A DNA stretch of 64,000 nt, from contig CAZNTE010000008.1 of assembly GCA_964575895.1 (NCBI GenBank), positions 31,569-95,568 of the forward strand. Reading direction: 5' to 3'. Source of the stretch: Gudongella sp964575895 (GTDB lineage Bacteria; Bacillota; Clostridia; Tissierellales; Tissierellaceae). How positions within the stretch are numbered: the first letter of the stretch is position 1; every line of letters begins with the position of its first letter. The translations under genes were made by a program, and so were the position numbers. The notes beneath the pieces were generated by a model. That model did no database searches. It worked only from the letters and a program-made list of their open reading frames with translations, and had not been told where the DNA came from. Shown piece after piece: positions 16,945-25,293 of the stretch.

Positions 16945-18798
16945 ATGGAAGATTACATTAGATCAGCCAGATTAAGAAGTGAAAGATATGGGATATCACC
17001 TGATCAGAAGATTAGCAAAAAAGTGATTTCTGAAAAGGAATTAGATAATATAATAAAAGATAATCAAGAACTAATAACGGTAGCTAATCCCTTTGTTGAT
17101 CAAATATATAGTTTTGTTAAGGACACTAATTTCTTAGTAATTCTTACTGATAAAGATGGTTGTATATTAAATATTATAGGTAATGAAGATATGATCGCCA
17201 AAGCTTATGACACCTATCTAATACCTGGAGCTTATATGGGAGAGGAATATGTTGGAACTAATGGAATGGGAACCTGTTTATTTGAAGGATACCCTCTTCA
17301 AGTAACGGGAAAAGAGCATCAGGTGAAAATATTTCACAGATGGACATGTTCTGGAGCTCCAATTAGAGATTCAAAAGGCGATATAATAGGTTGCATTGAC
17401 TTAACTGGAGACATGGAGTTAGTTAATTCTCATACTTTAGGGATGGTTGCCGCAGCTGCTACGGCAATTGAAAAAATGATAGCGCTAAAAGAGACTTCAG
17501 ATGAGATACATAATAGTAAAAATTATATTGAAACCATAATAAATTCAATACCTTCAGCAATATTTTCTACTACATTAGATGGAAGTGTAAAGCTTGCAAA
17601 TGACTATACATATGATCTTTTGGGTTTTGATAAAGAGGACTTTAGAAGGCAAGACATATCTAAAATGTTTGTAAATTGGGAGGATATAGTTAAAAAGATT
17701 ACGACAAAAGAAAGCATATTTCAGGATGACGTATATGTAAATATTAAAGCTAATAAAAACGAAGTAAATTTAAGTGCTTATCCTGTAAGCAATATATTTG
17801 GAATAGTTGATGAAATTGTATTTGTGGTTAAAGATGTTAAAAAGATGAGGAAACTAGCAAATAAGGTGACTGGATCATTGGCCATATATACATTTGATAA
17901 AGTTATAGGTGAAAATGATGATTTTAAGAAAACTATAAACTTTGCTAAGAAAATAGCTGATTCAAAGTCAACAATTTTGATCATGGGGGAAAGTGGAACT
18001 GGAAAGGAAATATTTGCCCAGGCAATTCAAAATGAGAGCAATAGAAGGAAAGAACCTTTTGTAGCCCTAAACTGTGGAGCAATACCAAAGAATTTGATTG
18101 AGTCAGAATTATTCGGATATGAAGGAGGATCCTTTACAGGAGCAAAGCCAGAAGGTCATCCGGGTAAATTTGAAATAGCTGATGGAGGGACTCTTTTCTT
18201 AGATGAAATTGGAGAAATGCCCTATGAATTACAGACTAGATTACTTAGAGTTATTGAAGAAGGTACCATAAGAAGAATAGGTAGTTCAAGGGAAGTTCCT
18301 ATAGATGTAAGGATAATAGCTGCTACAAATAAAAATCTAAGAGAAGAAATGGAAAAAGGAACTTTTAGAAAGGACTTATACTACCGACTAAATGTCCTTC
18401 CATTACGACTGCCTCCCTTAAGAGAAAGAATAGATGACATACCATTACTTTTTAATTATTTTATGGAGAGAAAAGCTACAAGGCTTAACAAGAAGATTGT
18501 TCAAGTAAGTGATGAGTACATGGAAAAACTTATGGACTATAATTGGCCAGGCAATATTAGAGAACTGGAAAATATGGTAGAGTTAATAATTAATACCGAA
18601 TCAATACCCATGTCTTTCCAACAGGGAAATATAGAGCCTAAATCTCTTAAATCAATTTATACTCCCCTATCATTGGAAGAAATTGAGCTAGACCACATTA
18701 AAAAGACCTTGGATTATTTTGAAGGTAATATTTCAAAGGCATCAAATGCATTAGGAATAAGTAGGAATACTCTGTATAGAAAGTTAAATGAGAATTAA
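16945..18798 (+). CDS. sigma-54-dependent transcriptional activator (AcoR-like, GAF-PAS-AAA-Fis)
   Basis: A 617-residue enhancer-binding protein. An AcoR-type GAF sensor (about 60-175, GTNGMGTC and a CSGAPIRD segment) and a PAS domain (about 190-290) precede the AAA+ domain with Walker A GESGTGKE (348-355), the sigma-54 contact loop GGSFTGA (394-400; Ser where many have Ala) and GGTLFLDEIGEMP. A Fis-type HTH ends the protein (ISKASNALGISRNTLYRKL). It sits directly upstream of a -24/-12 promoter and AOR operon, its evident target. The signal sensed is unknown; aldehydes or related metabolites are plausible by analogy with acetoin regulator AcoR. Confidence 0.95.
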   Translation: MEDYIRSARLRSERYGISPDQKISKKVISEKELDNIIKDNQELITVANPFVDQIYSFVKDTNFLVILTDKDGCILNIIGNEDMIAKAYDTYLIPGAYMGEEYVGTNGMGTCLFEGYPLQVTGKEHQVKIFHRWTCSGAPIRDSKGDIIGCIDLTGDMELVNSHTLGMVAAAATAIEKMIALKETSDEIHNSKNYIETIINSIPSAIFSTTLDGSVKLANDYTYDLLGFDKEDFRRQDISKMFVNWEDIVKKITTKESIFQDDVYVNIKANKNEVNLSAYPVSNIFGIVDEIVFVVKDVKKMRKLANKVTGSLAIYTFDKVIGENDDFKKTINFAKKIADSKSTILIMGESGTGKEIFAQAIQNESNRRKEPFVALNCGAIPKNLIESELFGYEGGSFTGAKPEGHPGKFEIADGGTLFLDEIGEMPYELQTRLLRVIEEGTIRRIGSSREVPIDVRIIAATNKNLREEMEKGTFRKDLYYRLNVLPLRLPPLRERIDDIPLLFNYFMERKATRLNKKIVQVSDEYMEKLMDYNWPGNIRELENMVELIINTESIPMSFQQGNIEPKSLKSIYTPLSLEEIELDHIKKTLDYFEGNISKASNALGISRNTLYRKLNEN

Positions 18799-18800
18799 TG

Positions 18801-18815
18801 TGTCAAATAATGACA
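18801..18815 (+). promoter_or_regulatory. candidate upstream activator site for the sigma-54 activator
   Basis: TGTCA-AATAA-TGACA is a perfect inverted repeat about 145 bases upstream of the -24/-12 promoter, a usual distance for an enhancer site. Assignment to the adjacent activator is inferred. Confidence 0.5.
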
Positions 18816-18846
18816 ATGATACAAAAATGAACACTAAATAAAGGCG

Positions 18847-18906
18847 ATAAGTGTAATAAAATGGAACAGTTTTTCAACTGAATTTTATTGCACTTATTTT
18901 ATTTTA
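18847..18906 (+). terminator. terminator after the sigma-54 activator gene
   Basis: ATAAGTGTAATAAAAT pairs with ATTTTATTGCACTTAT (one G-U pair), with a second stem CAGTT/AACTG at the tip, then a T-rich tract. It isolates the activator from the AOR promoter. Confidence 0.8.
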
Positions 18907-18957
18907 ATGAATGGCTAGTTTTAGCACAATATAATACATTAAAGCAGCTATGTAAAT

Positions 18958-18974
18958 TGGCACAATATTTGCAT
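18958..18974 (+). promoter_or_regulatory. sigma-54 (-24/-12) promoter of the AOR operon
   Basis: TGGCAC at 18958-18963, five bases, then TTGCAT at 18969-18974 match the sigma-54 consensus TGGCAC-N5-TTGCW exactly. The GG and GC dinucleotides are 12 bases apart. It lies 35 bases before the AOR start and directly downstream of a sigma-54 activator gene. Confidence 0.92.
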
Positions 18975-19009
18975 AATATTATAGTAGAATAAAATAAGGG
19001 GGTTTGTAA

Positions 19010-20800
19010 ATGTTTGGTTATAACGGAAAAATCTTAAGAATAAACTTGACAGAGGGGACATTAAAAACTGAAGAACTTAACTATGAATTAGCAAAAAAAT
19101 TCATAGGCGGTAGAGGTTTGGGAACAAAGATGATGATGGATGAGGTTGATCCTAAGGTAGATCCACTTAGTCCTGAAAACAAGTTATTTATTGTAACAGG
19201 TCCTATGACTGGTAATCCAGTTGCTACAGGTGGTAGGTATATGGTAGTAACAAAGTCTCCATTATCTGGAACTATAGCATCATCTAACTCAGGAGGGAAA
19301 TGGGGAGCAGAGCTTAAATTTGCAGGCTGGGATGTAATAGTATTTGAAGGAAAATCAGAAGAACCTGTCTACCTAGCTATAGAGGATGACAAGGTTGAAT
19401 TAAAATCAGCTGATAAAATATGGGGAACAACCGTATCCAATACAACCAAGTACTTGGAAGAGAATTATCCAAAGGGATCAAAAGTATTGGCAATTGGACC
19501 TGGTGGAGAAAATCTATCAATGATTGCAGCCATTATTAATGACGAAGATAGAGCTGCAGGTAGATCAGGAGTAGGAGCAGTTATGGGATCTAAAAACCTT
19601 AAGGCTATAGTAGTTAAAGGATCAGGATTACCAGATGTTCCAGATCAGGATAAAATCAAGGAATTAAATAAGAAACAACTAGCAAAGATTAAAGAAAATG
19701 GAGTTACTGGCCAAGGATTACCAACATATGGAACAGCGGTATTAGTTAATATACTTAATGAATTGGGAAGCCTTCCAACTAATAATTTCCAGAAATCAGC
19801 TTTTGAGGGAGCTGAAGAAATTAGTGGAGAAACTCTAGCTGAGAAATACCTTACAAAGAGAACAGCATGCTATAGATGTCCTATAGGTTGCGGAAGATAT
19901 GTAAAAGTTGGGGATTGGGAAGGTGGAGGACCAGAGTACGAAACACTTTGGGCTTTTGGTTCAGACTGTGGATTAAGTGACATGGAAGCTATAATAAGTG
20001 CAAATCATTGGTGTAATGAAATGGGTATTGATACAATATCAGCTGGTGCCACAATAGCTGCAGCTATCGAATTACATGAAAAAGGACTAATAAAGGACGA
20101 GGAACTTGATGGATTAAAGTTAGAGTTTGGTAATGGTACTGACATAACTGAATGGGTTAAGAGAATGGGATATGGACAGGGACTTGGCAAGAAGATGGCT
20201 AAGGGTTCATACAGATTAGCAGATGAGTATGGATTACCAGAAATTTCTATGTCAGTTAAGAAGCTTGAAATGCCAGCCTATGATCCAAGGGGAACTCAAG
20301 GACAAGGCTTAACTTATGCAACGAGTAACAGAGGGGGATGCCATGTTAGAGGATATCTAATATCTCCAGAAGTACTTGGTTTACCAGAAGCTTTAGATAG
20401 ACTTGTTACAAAAGACAAAGCTTCTTGGACAAAGATATTCCAAGATTTGACTGCATCAATTGATTCCCTTGGAGTATGTTTATTTACTTCATTCGCACTT
20501 GGAGCTGATGACTATGCTGATATGTACAATGCAATTTGTGGAGCAGACTTAACAGGAACTGATATACTACAAATTGGGGATAGAATATACAATATAGAAA
20601 GACAGTTTAATCAATTAGCTGGGATCACTCCAGCAGAGGATACACTACCTAAGAGATTATTGGAAGAGGAAATTTCTGAAGGTCCTTCTAAAGGTCATGT
20701 AAATAGACTAGGAGATATGCTTCCAGAGTACTATGAACTAAGAGGATGGGGTAAAGATGGTATCCCAACTGAAGCAAAACTTAAGGAATTGGGATTATAA
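19010..20800 (+). CDS. aor: aldehyde:ferredoxin oxidoreductase family protein (tungsten/molybdenum)
   Basis: A 596-residue AOR-family enzyme, which oxidises aldehydes to acids with ferredoxin, or the reverse, using a tungsto- or molybdopterin and one [4Fe-4S] cluster. The cluster ligands are visible as CYRCPIGC (Cys287, 290, 294) and Cys490 in SLGVCLF. N-terminal pterin-binding signatures include FIGGRGLGTK, TGPMTGNPVATGGRY and SPLSGTIASSNSGG. The length matches archaeal AOR (about 600). A MoaD-like gene overlaps its stop, and expression is set by the sigma-54 promoter just upstream. The specific aldehyde is unknown. Confidence 0.95.
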   Translation: MFGYNGKILRINLTEGTLKTEELNYELAKKFIGGRGLGTKMMMDEVDPKVDPLSPENKLFIVTGPMTGNPVATGGRYMVVTKSPLSGTIASSNSGGKWGAELKFAGWDVIVFEGKSEEPVYLAIEDDKVELKSADKIWGTTVSNTTKYLEENYPKGSKVLAIGPGGENLSMIAAIINDEDRAAGRSGVGAVMGSKNLKAIVVKGSGLPDVPDQDKIKELNKKQLAKIKENGVTGQGLPTYGTAVLVNILNELGSLPTNNFQKSAFEGAEEISGETLAEKYLTKRTACYRCPIGCGRYVKVGDWEGGGPEYETLWAFGSDCGLSDMEAIISANHWCNEMGIDTISAGATIAAAIELHEKGLIKDEELDGLKLEFGNGTDITEWVKRMGYGQGLGKKMAKGSYRLADEYGLPEISMSVKKLEMPAYDPRGTQGQGLTYATSNRGGCHVRGYLISPEVLGLPEALDRLVTKDKASWTKIFQDLTASIDSLGVCLFTSFALGADDYADMYNAICGADLTGTDILQIGDRIYNIERQFNQLAGITPAEDTLPKRLLEEEISEGPSKGHVNRLGDMLPEYYELRGWGKDGIPTEAKLKELGL

Positions 20801-21027
20801 TGATTGAAATTGAAGTAAGGTATTTTGCAACTTTAAGAAAAGATAAGAAGAAGAAAGAGATACTAACCTTCGATGATGAAATTTCAACAGGCCAATTATT
20901 GGATAAATTACAAATTCTTCATGAGGATGTAGCTATCCTACTGGTCAATGGTATAAAATCTGGATTTGATGTTAAAATTAAGGATAAAGATATAATTGCT
21001 TTATTTCCTCCCGTTGGAGGTGGCTAA
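20800..21027 (+). CDS. MoaD/ThiS-family sulfur carrier protein
   Basis: A 75-residue beta-grasp protein ending in the GG tail (PPVGGG) that is adenylated and thiocarboxylated. MoaD supplies sulfur for molybdopterin dithiolene formation. The start ATG overlaps the AOR stop (TAATG), so it is translationally coupled and probably dedicated to making the pterin of that AOR. VRYFATLRK and DIIALFPPVGG are family-typical. No moaE or other cofactor genes are nearby. The terminator hairpin begins within its stop codon. Confidence 0.92.
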   Translation: MIEIEVRYFATLRKDKKKKEILTFDDEISTGQLLDKLQILHEDVAILLVNGIKSGFDVKIKDKDIIALFPPVGGG

Positions 21028-21053
21028 GAGCTGGTTGATACCAGCTCTTTTTC
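21026..21053 (+). terminator. terminator of the AOR-moaD operon
   Basis: AAGAGCTGGT pairs perfectly with ACCAGCTCTT around TGAT, followed by T-rich sequence. The left arm overlaps the moaD stop codon. Confidence 0.9.
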
Positions 21054-21067
21054 CTTGGTTAAAATAA

Positions 21068-21076
21068 TGGTATAAT
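21068..21076 (+). promoter_or_regulatory. extended -10 promoter of glpK
   Basis: TGGTATAAT (extended -10: TG, one base, TATAAT) 26 bases before the glpK ATG, with no good -35. Confidence 0.55.
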
Positions 21077-21101
21077 AAATAAAAAGCGGTGGAGGGATTT
21101 T

Positions 21102-22598
21102 ATGAATAGAGAGTATGTTATGGCATTGGATCAAGGCACCACCAGCTCAAGGGCAATACTCTTTGATAAAAAAGGAGATGTTATTGCCACAGCCCAGAAG
21201 GAATTCAAGCAATATTATCCAAAACCAGGATGGGTTGAACATGATCCCATGGAGATATGGGGGACTCAATCTGGTGTAATAAGGGAAGTAATGGATAAGG
21301 CAGCTATAAGACCTGAGCAAATAGCATCAATTGGAATTACAAACCAAAGGGAAACTACGGTTATTTGGGAAAAAGACAGTGGCAGACCTATATATAATGC
21401 AATAGTATGGCAGTGTAGAAGAACTGCGGGAATATGCAATGATATAAAGGATAGAGGTTTAAGTGATTATATAAAGAACAATACTGGATTGATAGTTGAT
21501 GCATATTTTTCTGCCACTAAAATTAAATGGATTCTTGATAATGTGGATGGAGCAAGGGAAAAAGCTGAAGAGGGGAAACTATTATTTGGAACAATTGATA
21601 CTTGGTTAATCTGGAATTTAACCAGGGGACAAGTACATGCAACAGATTACTCCAATGCATCAAGGACCATGATTTATAATATACACTCATTGGAGTGGGA
21701 TGATTTTTTACTTAAGGAAATGGACATCCCAAAATCTTTACTACCAGAAGTGAAACCATCATCATATCTTTATGGATATACCGACGCTCAAGACTTTAGG
21801 GGAAAGATTCCCATAACTGGAGTTGCTGGTGACCAACAAGCTGCATTGTTTGGACAAGCTTGTTTTTATGAAGGGATGGCAAAAAACACCTATGGGACAG
21901 GTTGTTTTATGTTGATGAATACTGGTGAAAAGGCTATTAAATCCAACAAGGGATTATTGACTACCATAGCCTGGGGAATTGATGATAAGATCTATTATGC
22001 CCTTGAAGGAAGTATTTTCGTTGCTGGGGCTGTTGTTCAATGGCTTAGGGATGAAATGAAGATCATAAGAAGTGCTGATGAAACAGAGTATCTAGCTTCT
22101 AAAGTTCCAGATACAAATGGTGTTTATTTAGTACCTGCCTTTGTGGGAATTGGAGCTCCATATTGGGATATGTACGCTAGAGGTACAATAGTTGGAATAA
22201 CAAGGGGAACAAAAGTTGAGCACATAGTAAGGGCATCCCTAGAAGCCATAGCTTATGAAACAAGAGATGTACTGGAAGCCATGGAAGAGGATTCTGGAAT
22301 AGATCTTATGGCGCTAAAGGTTGATGGTGGTGCTGTTGTTAATAATTTCCTAATGCAGTTTCAAGCCGATATACTCAATGTGGATGTTGAAAGACCTGTT
22401 ACCAAGGAAACAACAGCTCTTGGTGTAGCATATCTATCTGGTTTAAAAGTGGGTTACTGGAAAAACCTTGATGATATTGTAGATAATTGGAAAGTTGATA
22501 GAGTTTTTAGCCCAAATATGGATGATTTAACTAGAGAAAAACTTTATACTAAATGGAAGAAGGCAGTAAAAAGATCCCTTGATTGGGAGGAAGATTAA
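21102..22598 (+). CDS. glpK: glycerol kinase
   Basis: A 498-residue FGGY kinase that phosphorylates glycerol to glycerol-3-phosphate. The N-terminus YVMALDQGTTSSRAILFD, then GITNQRETTVIWEK, ITGVAGDQQAALFGQ and the C-terminal KVDGGAVVNNFLMQFQADIL are characteristic of GlpK. Length is standard. No glpF, glpD or glpA is adjacent; the next gene is pgeF, beginning 11 bases after the stop with its own ribosome site, so the pair is co-transcribed without obvious functional link. Extended -10 promoter upstream. Confidence 0.97.
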   Translation: MNREYVMALDQGTTSSRAILFDKKGDVIATAQKEFKQYYPKPGWVEHDPMEIWGTQSGVIREVMDKAAIRPEQIASIGITNQRETTVIWEKDSGRPIYNAIVWQCRRTAGICNDIKDRGLSDYIKNNTGLIVDAYFSATKIKWILDNVDGAREKAEEGKLLFGTIDTWLIWNLTRGQVHATDYSNASRTMIYNIHSLEWDDFLLKEMDIPKSLLPEVKPSSYLYGYTDAQDFRGKIPITGVAGDQQAALFGQACFYEGMAKNTYGTGCFMLMNTGEKAIKSNKGLLTTIAWGIDDKIYYALEGSIFVAGAVVQWLRDEMKIIRSADETEYLASKVPDTNGVYLVPAFVGIGAPYWDMYARGTIVGITRGTKVEHIVRASLEAIAYETRDVLEAMEEDSGIDLMALKVDGGAVVNNFLMQFQADILNVDVERPVTKETTALGVAYLSGLKVGYWKNLDDIVDNWKVDRVFSPNMDDLTREKLYTKWKKAVKRSLDWEED

Positions 22599-22609
22599 AG
22601 GAGAAGTAT

Positions 22610-23386
22610 ATGGATTACAGCATAGTTAATTTTGAAGGCTATAGATTTCTTATGATAGAAGAATTATCAGAGATTGGACTTAACAATGCAATGACAACTA
22701 GGGATATGGATGTTGGTTTAAAAACCAATAATGATATTGAAAGTATTAGAAGCAATTTAAATAAAGTTTATGAGTTCTTGAAAATTGAACCAAAGGTATT
22801 ATTTAATGGATACCAAGCCCATACTGGAAACATTCAGTTGATTAAATCATTAGATGATGGTTTGGAAGGGCCATTTGGGAGGTATTTTCCCAACACTGAT
22901 GGACTAATAACAGGTTTGGATAGTATTGCCTTAATTACAAGGTTTGCAGATTGTGTACCCGTAATTCTATTTGATAGGAAAAGGAAGGTACAAGCAAATC
23001 TTCATTCTGGATGGAAGGGAACCCTTCAGAGGATAGGTAAAAAGGGTGTAGAAGCTATGATTTGTGAATATCAGTGTGATGTAAATGATATTGTTGCAAT
23101 AATTGGGCCTGCAATAGGAAAGTATGATTTTGAGGTTGAAGAGGATGTAAGTAGTCAATTTGCTGAAACATTTCCTTTATGGAAGGATTTAATAATCAAG
23201 AAGAATGAAAAAAAATATCTAATTGATCTACAAGAAATAGTGTTTAGAATGCTAGTAGATTCTGGAATAGGTCAAAATAAGATAACAAAGATTGACATAT
23301 CAACTTTTTCAGATGAGAGATTCCATTCCTATAGGAGAGATAGACAAGACTATGCTCTCATGGGATTTATTACTATGATAGGATAA
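22610..23386 (+). CDS. pgeF: YfiH/LACC1-family protein (peptidoglycan editing factor, purine nucleoside phosphorylase fold)
   Basis: A 258-residue protein of the multicopper-oxidase-annotated YfiH family. RFADCVPVILFD and NLHSGWKGTLQRI carry the conserved Cys and His metal ligands, and GPAIGKYDFEVEEDV and RRDRQDYALMGFI complete the signature. Family members have been shown to act on purine nucleosides and, in E. coli, to prevent mis-incorporation of serine in peptidoglycan precursors. I chose the ATG at 22610 after AAAGGAGAAG; an in-frame upstream start lies inside glpK. Ends at a strong shared terminator. Confidence 0.9.
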   Translation: MDYSIVNFEGYRFLMIEELSEIGLNNAMTTRDMDVGLKTNNDIESIRSNLNKVYEFLKIEPKVLFNGYQAHTGNIQLIKSLDDGLEGPFGRYFPNTDGLITGLDSIALITRFADCVPVILFDRKRKVQANLHSGWKGTLQRIGKKGVEAMICEYQCDVNDIVAIIGPAIGKYDFEVEEDVSSQFAETFPLWKDLIIKKNEKKYLIDLQEIVFRMLVDSGIGQNKITKIDISTFSDERFHSYRRDRQDYALMGFITMIG

Positions 23387-23396
23387 CAAAAAGGTC

Positions 23397-23440
23397 GAAA
23401 GGATACTCTCCACCACAAGAGTATCCTTTCTTTGTTGTTT
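23397..23440. terminator. bidirectional terminator between pgeF and etfA
   Basis: A perfect 13-bp stem, GAAAGGATACTCT / AGAGTATCCTTTC, with an 8-base loop and T-rich sequence on both outer sides, lies between convergent genes. Confidence 0.9.
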
Positions 23441-23455
23441 AAACCCGATATGTAT

Positions 23456-24481
23456 TTAGAAGGGTCTTTCCCGATATCGCTTAATTTCATCAGTAATTAG
23501 AGGAAGTATCTCAAGAGCATCACCTACAAAACCAATATTGGCTACACCAAATATGGCCGCATCAGGATCCTTGTTTATTGCTATTATATAATCGGACTTC
23601 TCCATTCCTGCTAGATGCTGAACAGCTCCTGATATACCACATGCTATATATACCTTAGGTCTAACTGTTTTACCAGTTTGCCCAACCTGATGATCTTTTT
23701 GTATGTAACCTTTGTCCACTGCACCTCTTGATGCTCCAACTTCTGCACCAATCATCCTTGCACATTCTTCTATAATATGGAAGTTATCGCCTATGCCTCT
23801 ACCACCTGAAACGATAATGTCGGCTTTTGTAATATCAACAGCCATATGATCTTTATTAAGGATTTCTAGAACTTTTACTGGATCATTGATATTTGAAATA
23901 TCAACATTTCTTATATCCTTATGGAAGGTTCTATTGGTATCTTTCTTTAGTTTTTCCATGACTCCAGGCCTTATAGTTGTCATTTGTGGACGTTTTGTTT
24001 CATTAATTATAGTGCCAAATAGGTTTCCTCCAAAGGCAGGTCTTGTAACATATAATAATGGAGAATCCAAATTTTCGGGGTCAAAGTCTAGCTTTGTTGC
24101 ATCAGCAGTTAACCCTGTGTCACATCTTGCTGCTACCCTTGGAGCTAAATCTCTACCCAAGACTGTAGCTGGAATTAGGATAATATCCGGTTTATCATTT
24201 TCGATTACATCCATAAATAAGGATGTATAAATCTCAGTACTATAGTGTTTAATGTTTTCATTCTTTAAGTATATAACCTTCTGGGCACCAAAATATCCTA
24301 TATCGTCAACTGTTTCGTCACTGTAATTTCCAATAATTAACCCCACTACCTTGTAATTTAGAGAAGGTCTATTATTAACTAATCTTGAAGCTTCACCTAG
24401 AAGCTCAAGGGAAGAATCATGTATCTTTCCATCCTTTACTTCACAAAAGACATATATATCTTTGTAATCAGCTATATTCAT
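23456..24481 (-). CDS. etfA: electron transfer flavoprotein alpha subunit
   Basis: A 341-residue EtfA. The C-terminal FAD domain is clear: SGGRGIGDNF, VGASRGAVDKGY, QVGQTGKTVRPKVYIACGISGAVQH and an INKDPDAAIF segment. It pairs with EtfB to carry electrons to or from the acyl-CoA dehydrogenase encoded two genes upstream. In Clostridia the Bcd-EtfAB complex reduces crotonyl-CoA while reducing ferredoxin (electron bifurcation). Whether this Etf bifurcates cannot be read with certainty here. It is third in the acd-etfB-etfA operon, 11 bases after etfB, and ends the transcript. Confidence 0.96.
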   Translation of the reverse strand: MNIADYKDIYVFCEVKDGKIHDSSLELLGEASRLVNNRPSLNYKVVGLIIGNYSDETVDDIGYFGAQKVIYLKNENIKHYSTEIYTSLFMDVIENDKPDIILIPATVLGRDLAPRVAARCDTGLTADATKLDFDPENLDSPLLYVTRPAFGGNLFGTIINETKRPQMTTIRPGVMEKLKKDTNRTFHKDIRNVDISNINDPVKVLEILNKDHMAVDITKADIIVSGGRGIGDNFHIIEECARMIGAEVGASRGAVDKGYIQKDHQVGQTGKTVRPKVYIACGISGAVQHLAGMEKSDYIIAINKDPDAAIFGVANIGFVGDALEILPLITDEIKRYRERPF

Positions 24482-24492
24482 ATTTTATCTCC

Positions 24493-25281
24493 TTACTTTC
24501 CTATAAAGTTTAAATCCAATAGAGTTTCAACGATCTTAAGGGCAGATGCTTTACCATCTAGATGAAGTACGTCTAAATTCTTATGTACTTCCTTGGTGAA
24601 GGTCTTTTTAACTTTTGTAGGCGAGCCTTTTAACCCTATGATTGTAGGGTCTATTTTCAAATCATCAAAGGACACTAGTTTTATCTCCTTATTAAAGGCG
24701 TCGCTAATTCCCTTAACTGTCATAAATCTTGGTTTAGCAGCTGTACTTAAAGTTGTGATTACACAAGGTAATTTAGACTCGATTATCTCATAAGTATTTT
24801 CCAAGGCCTTTTTAACCACTATTTTTTCTTCTGTGAAATCAACAATATCATCTACATATGTTATTTGAGGAAGCCCAAGTTTTTCTGCTGTTTGAGGGCC
24901 AACTTGAGCGGTATCTCCATCTATTGCTTGTCTTCCAGCGATTATTAAATCAAAAGAAATGGTCTTAATATAAGCAGCCAATGTATTTGATGTAGCCCAA
25001 GTATCTGCACCACTAAACTTCATATCACTTAATAGCACGCAATTATCTGCTCCCATGGCATATAATTCTCTAAGCATATTTCTAGCTTGAGGAGGTCCCA
25101 TGGTTATACAGGTTACCCTAGCCCCATGCTTATCCTTCAATCTCAAAGCCATTTCCATACCTGCTAGATCATCAGGATTTGTAATTGTGGGAACACCAGC
25201 TCTTATTAGAGTTCCAGTTTCTTTATCTATTTGCATTTCTGTTGTATCTGGTACTTGTTTTAACAATACTAGTATATTCAT
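24493..25281 (-). CDS. etfB: electron transfer flavoprotein beta subunit
   Basis: A 262-residue EtfB. Signatures: NILVLLKQVPDTTEM at the start, TNPDDLAGMEMALRLKD, LIIAGRQAIDGDTAQVGPQTAEKLGLPQITYV spread over residues about 113-146, and a CVITTLSTAAKPRFMT segment. It forms the Etf heterodimer with the following EtfA. The gene begins 12 bases after the acyl-CoA dehydrogenase stop. The length and the retained GRQAIDGDTAQVGP loop fit the clostridial Bcd-associated group. No break or frameshift is seen. Confidence 0.96.
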   Translation of the reverse strand: MNILVLLKQVPDTTEMQIDKETGTLIRAGVPTITNPDDLAGMEMALRLKDKHGARVTCITMGPPQARNMLRELYAMGADNCVLLSDMKFSGADTWATSNTLAAYIKTISFDLIIAGRQAIDGDTAQVGPQTAEKLGLPQITYVDDIVDFTEEKIVVKKALENTYEIIESKLPCVITTLSTAAKPRFMTVKGISDAFNKEIKLVSFDDLKIDPTIIGLKGSPTKVKKTFTKEVHKNLDVLHLDGKASALKIVETLLDLNFIGK

Positions 25282-25293
25282 AGTTCTCTCCCG

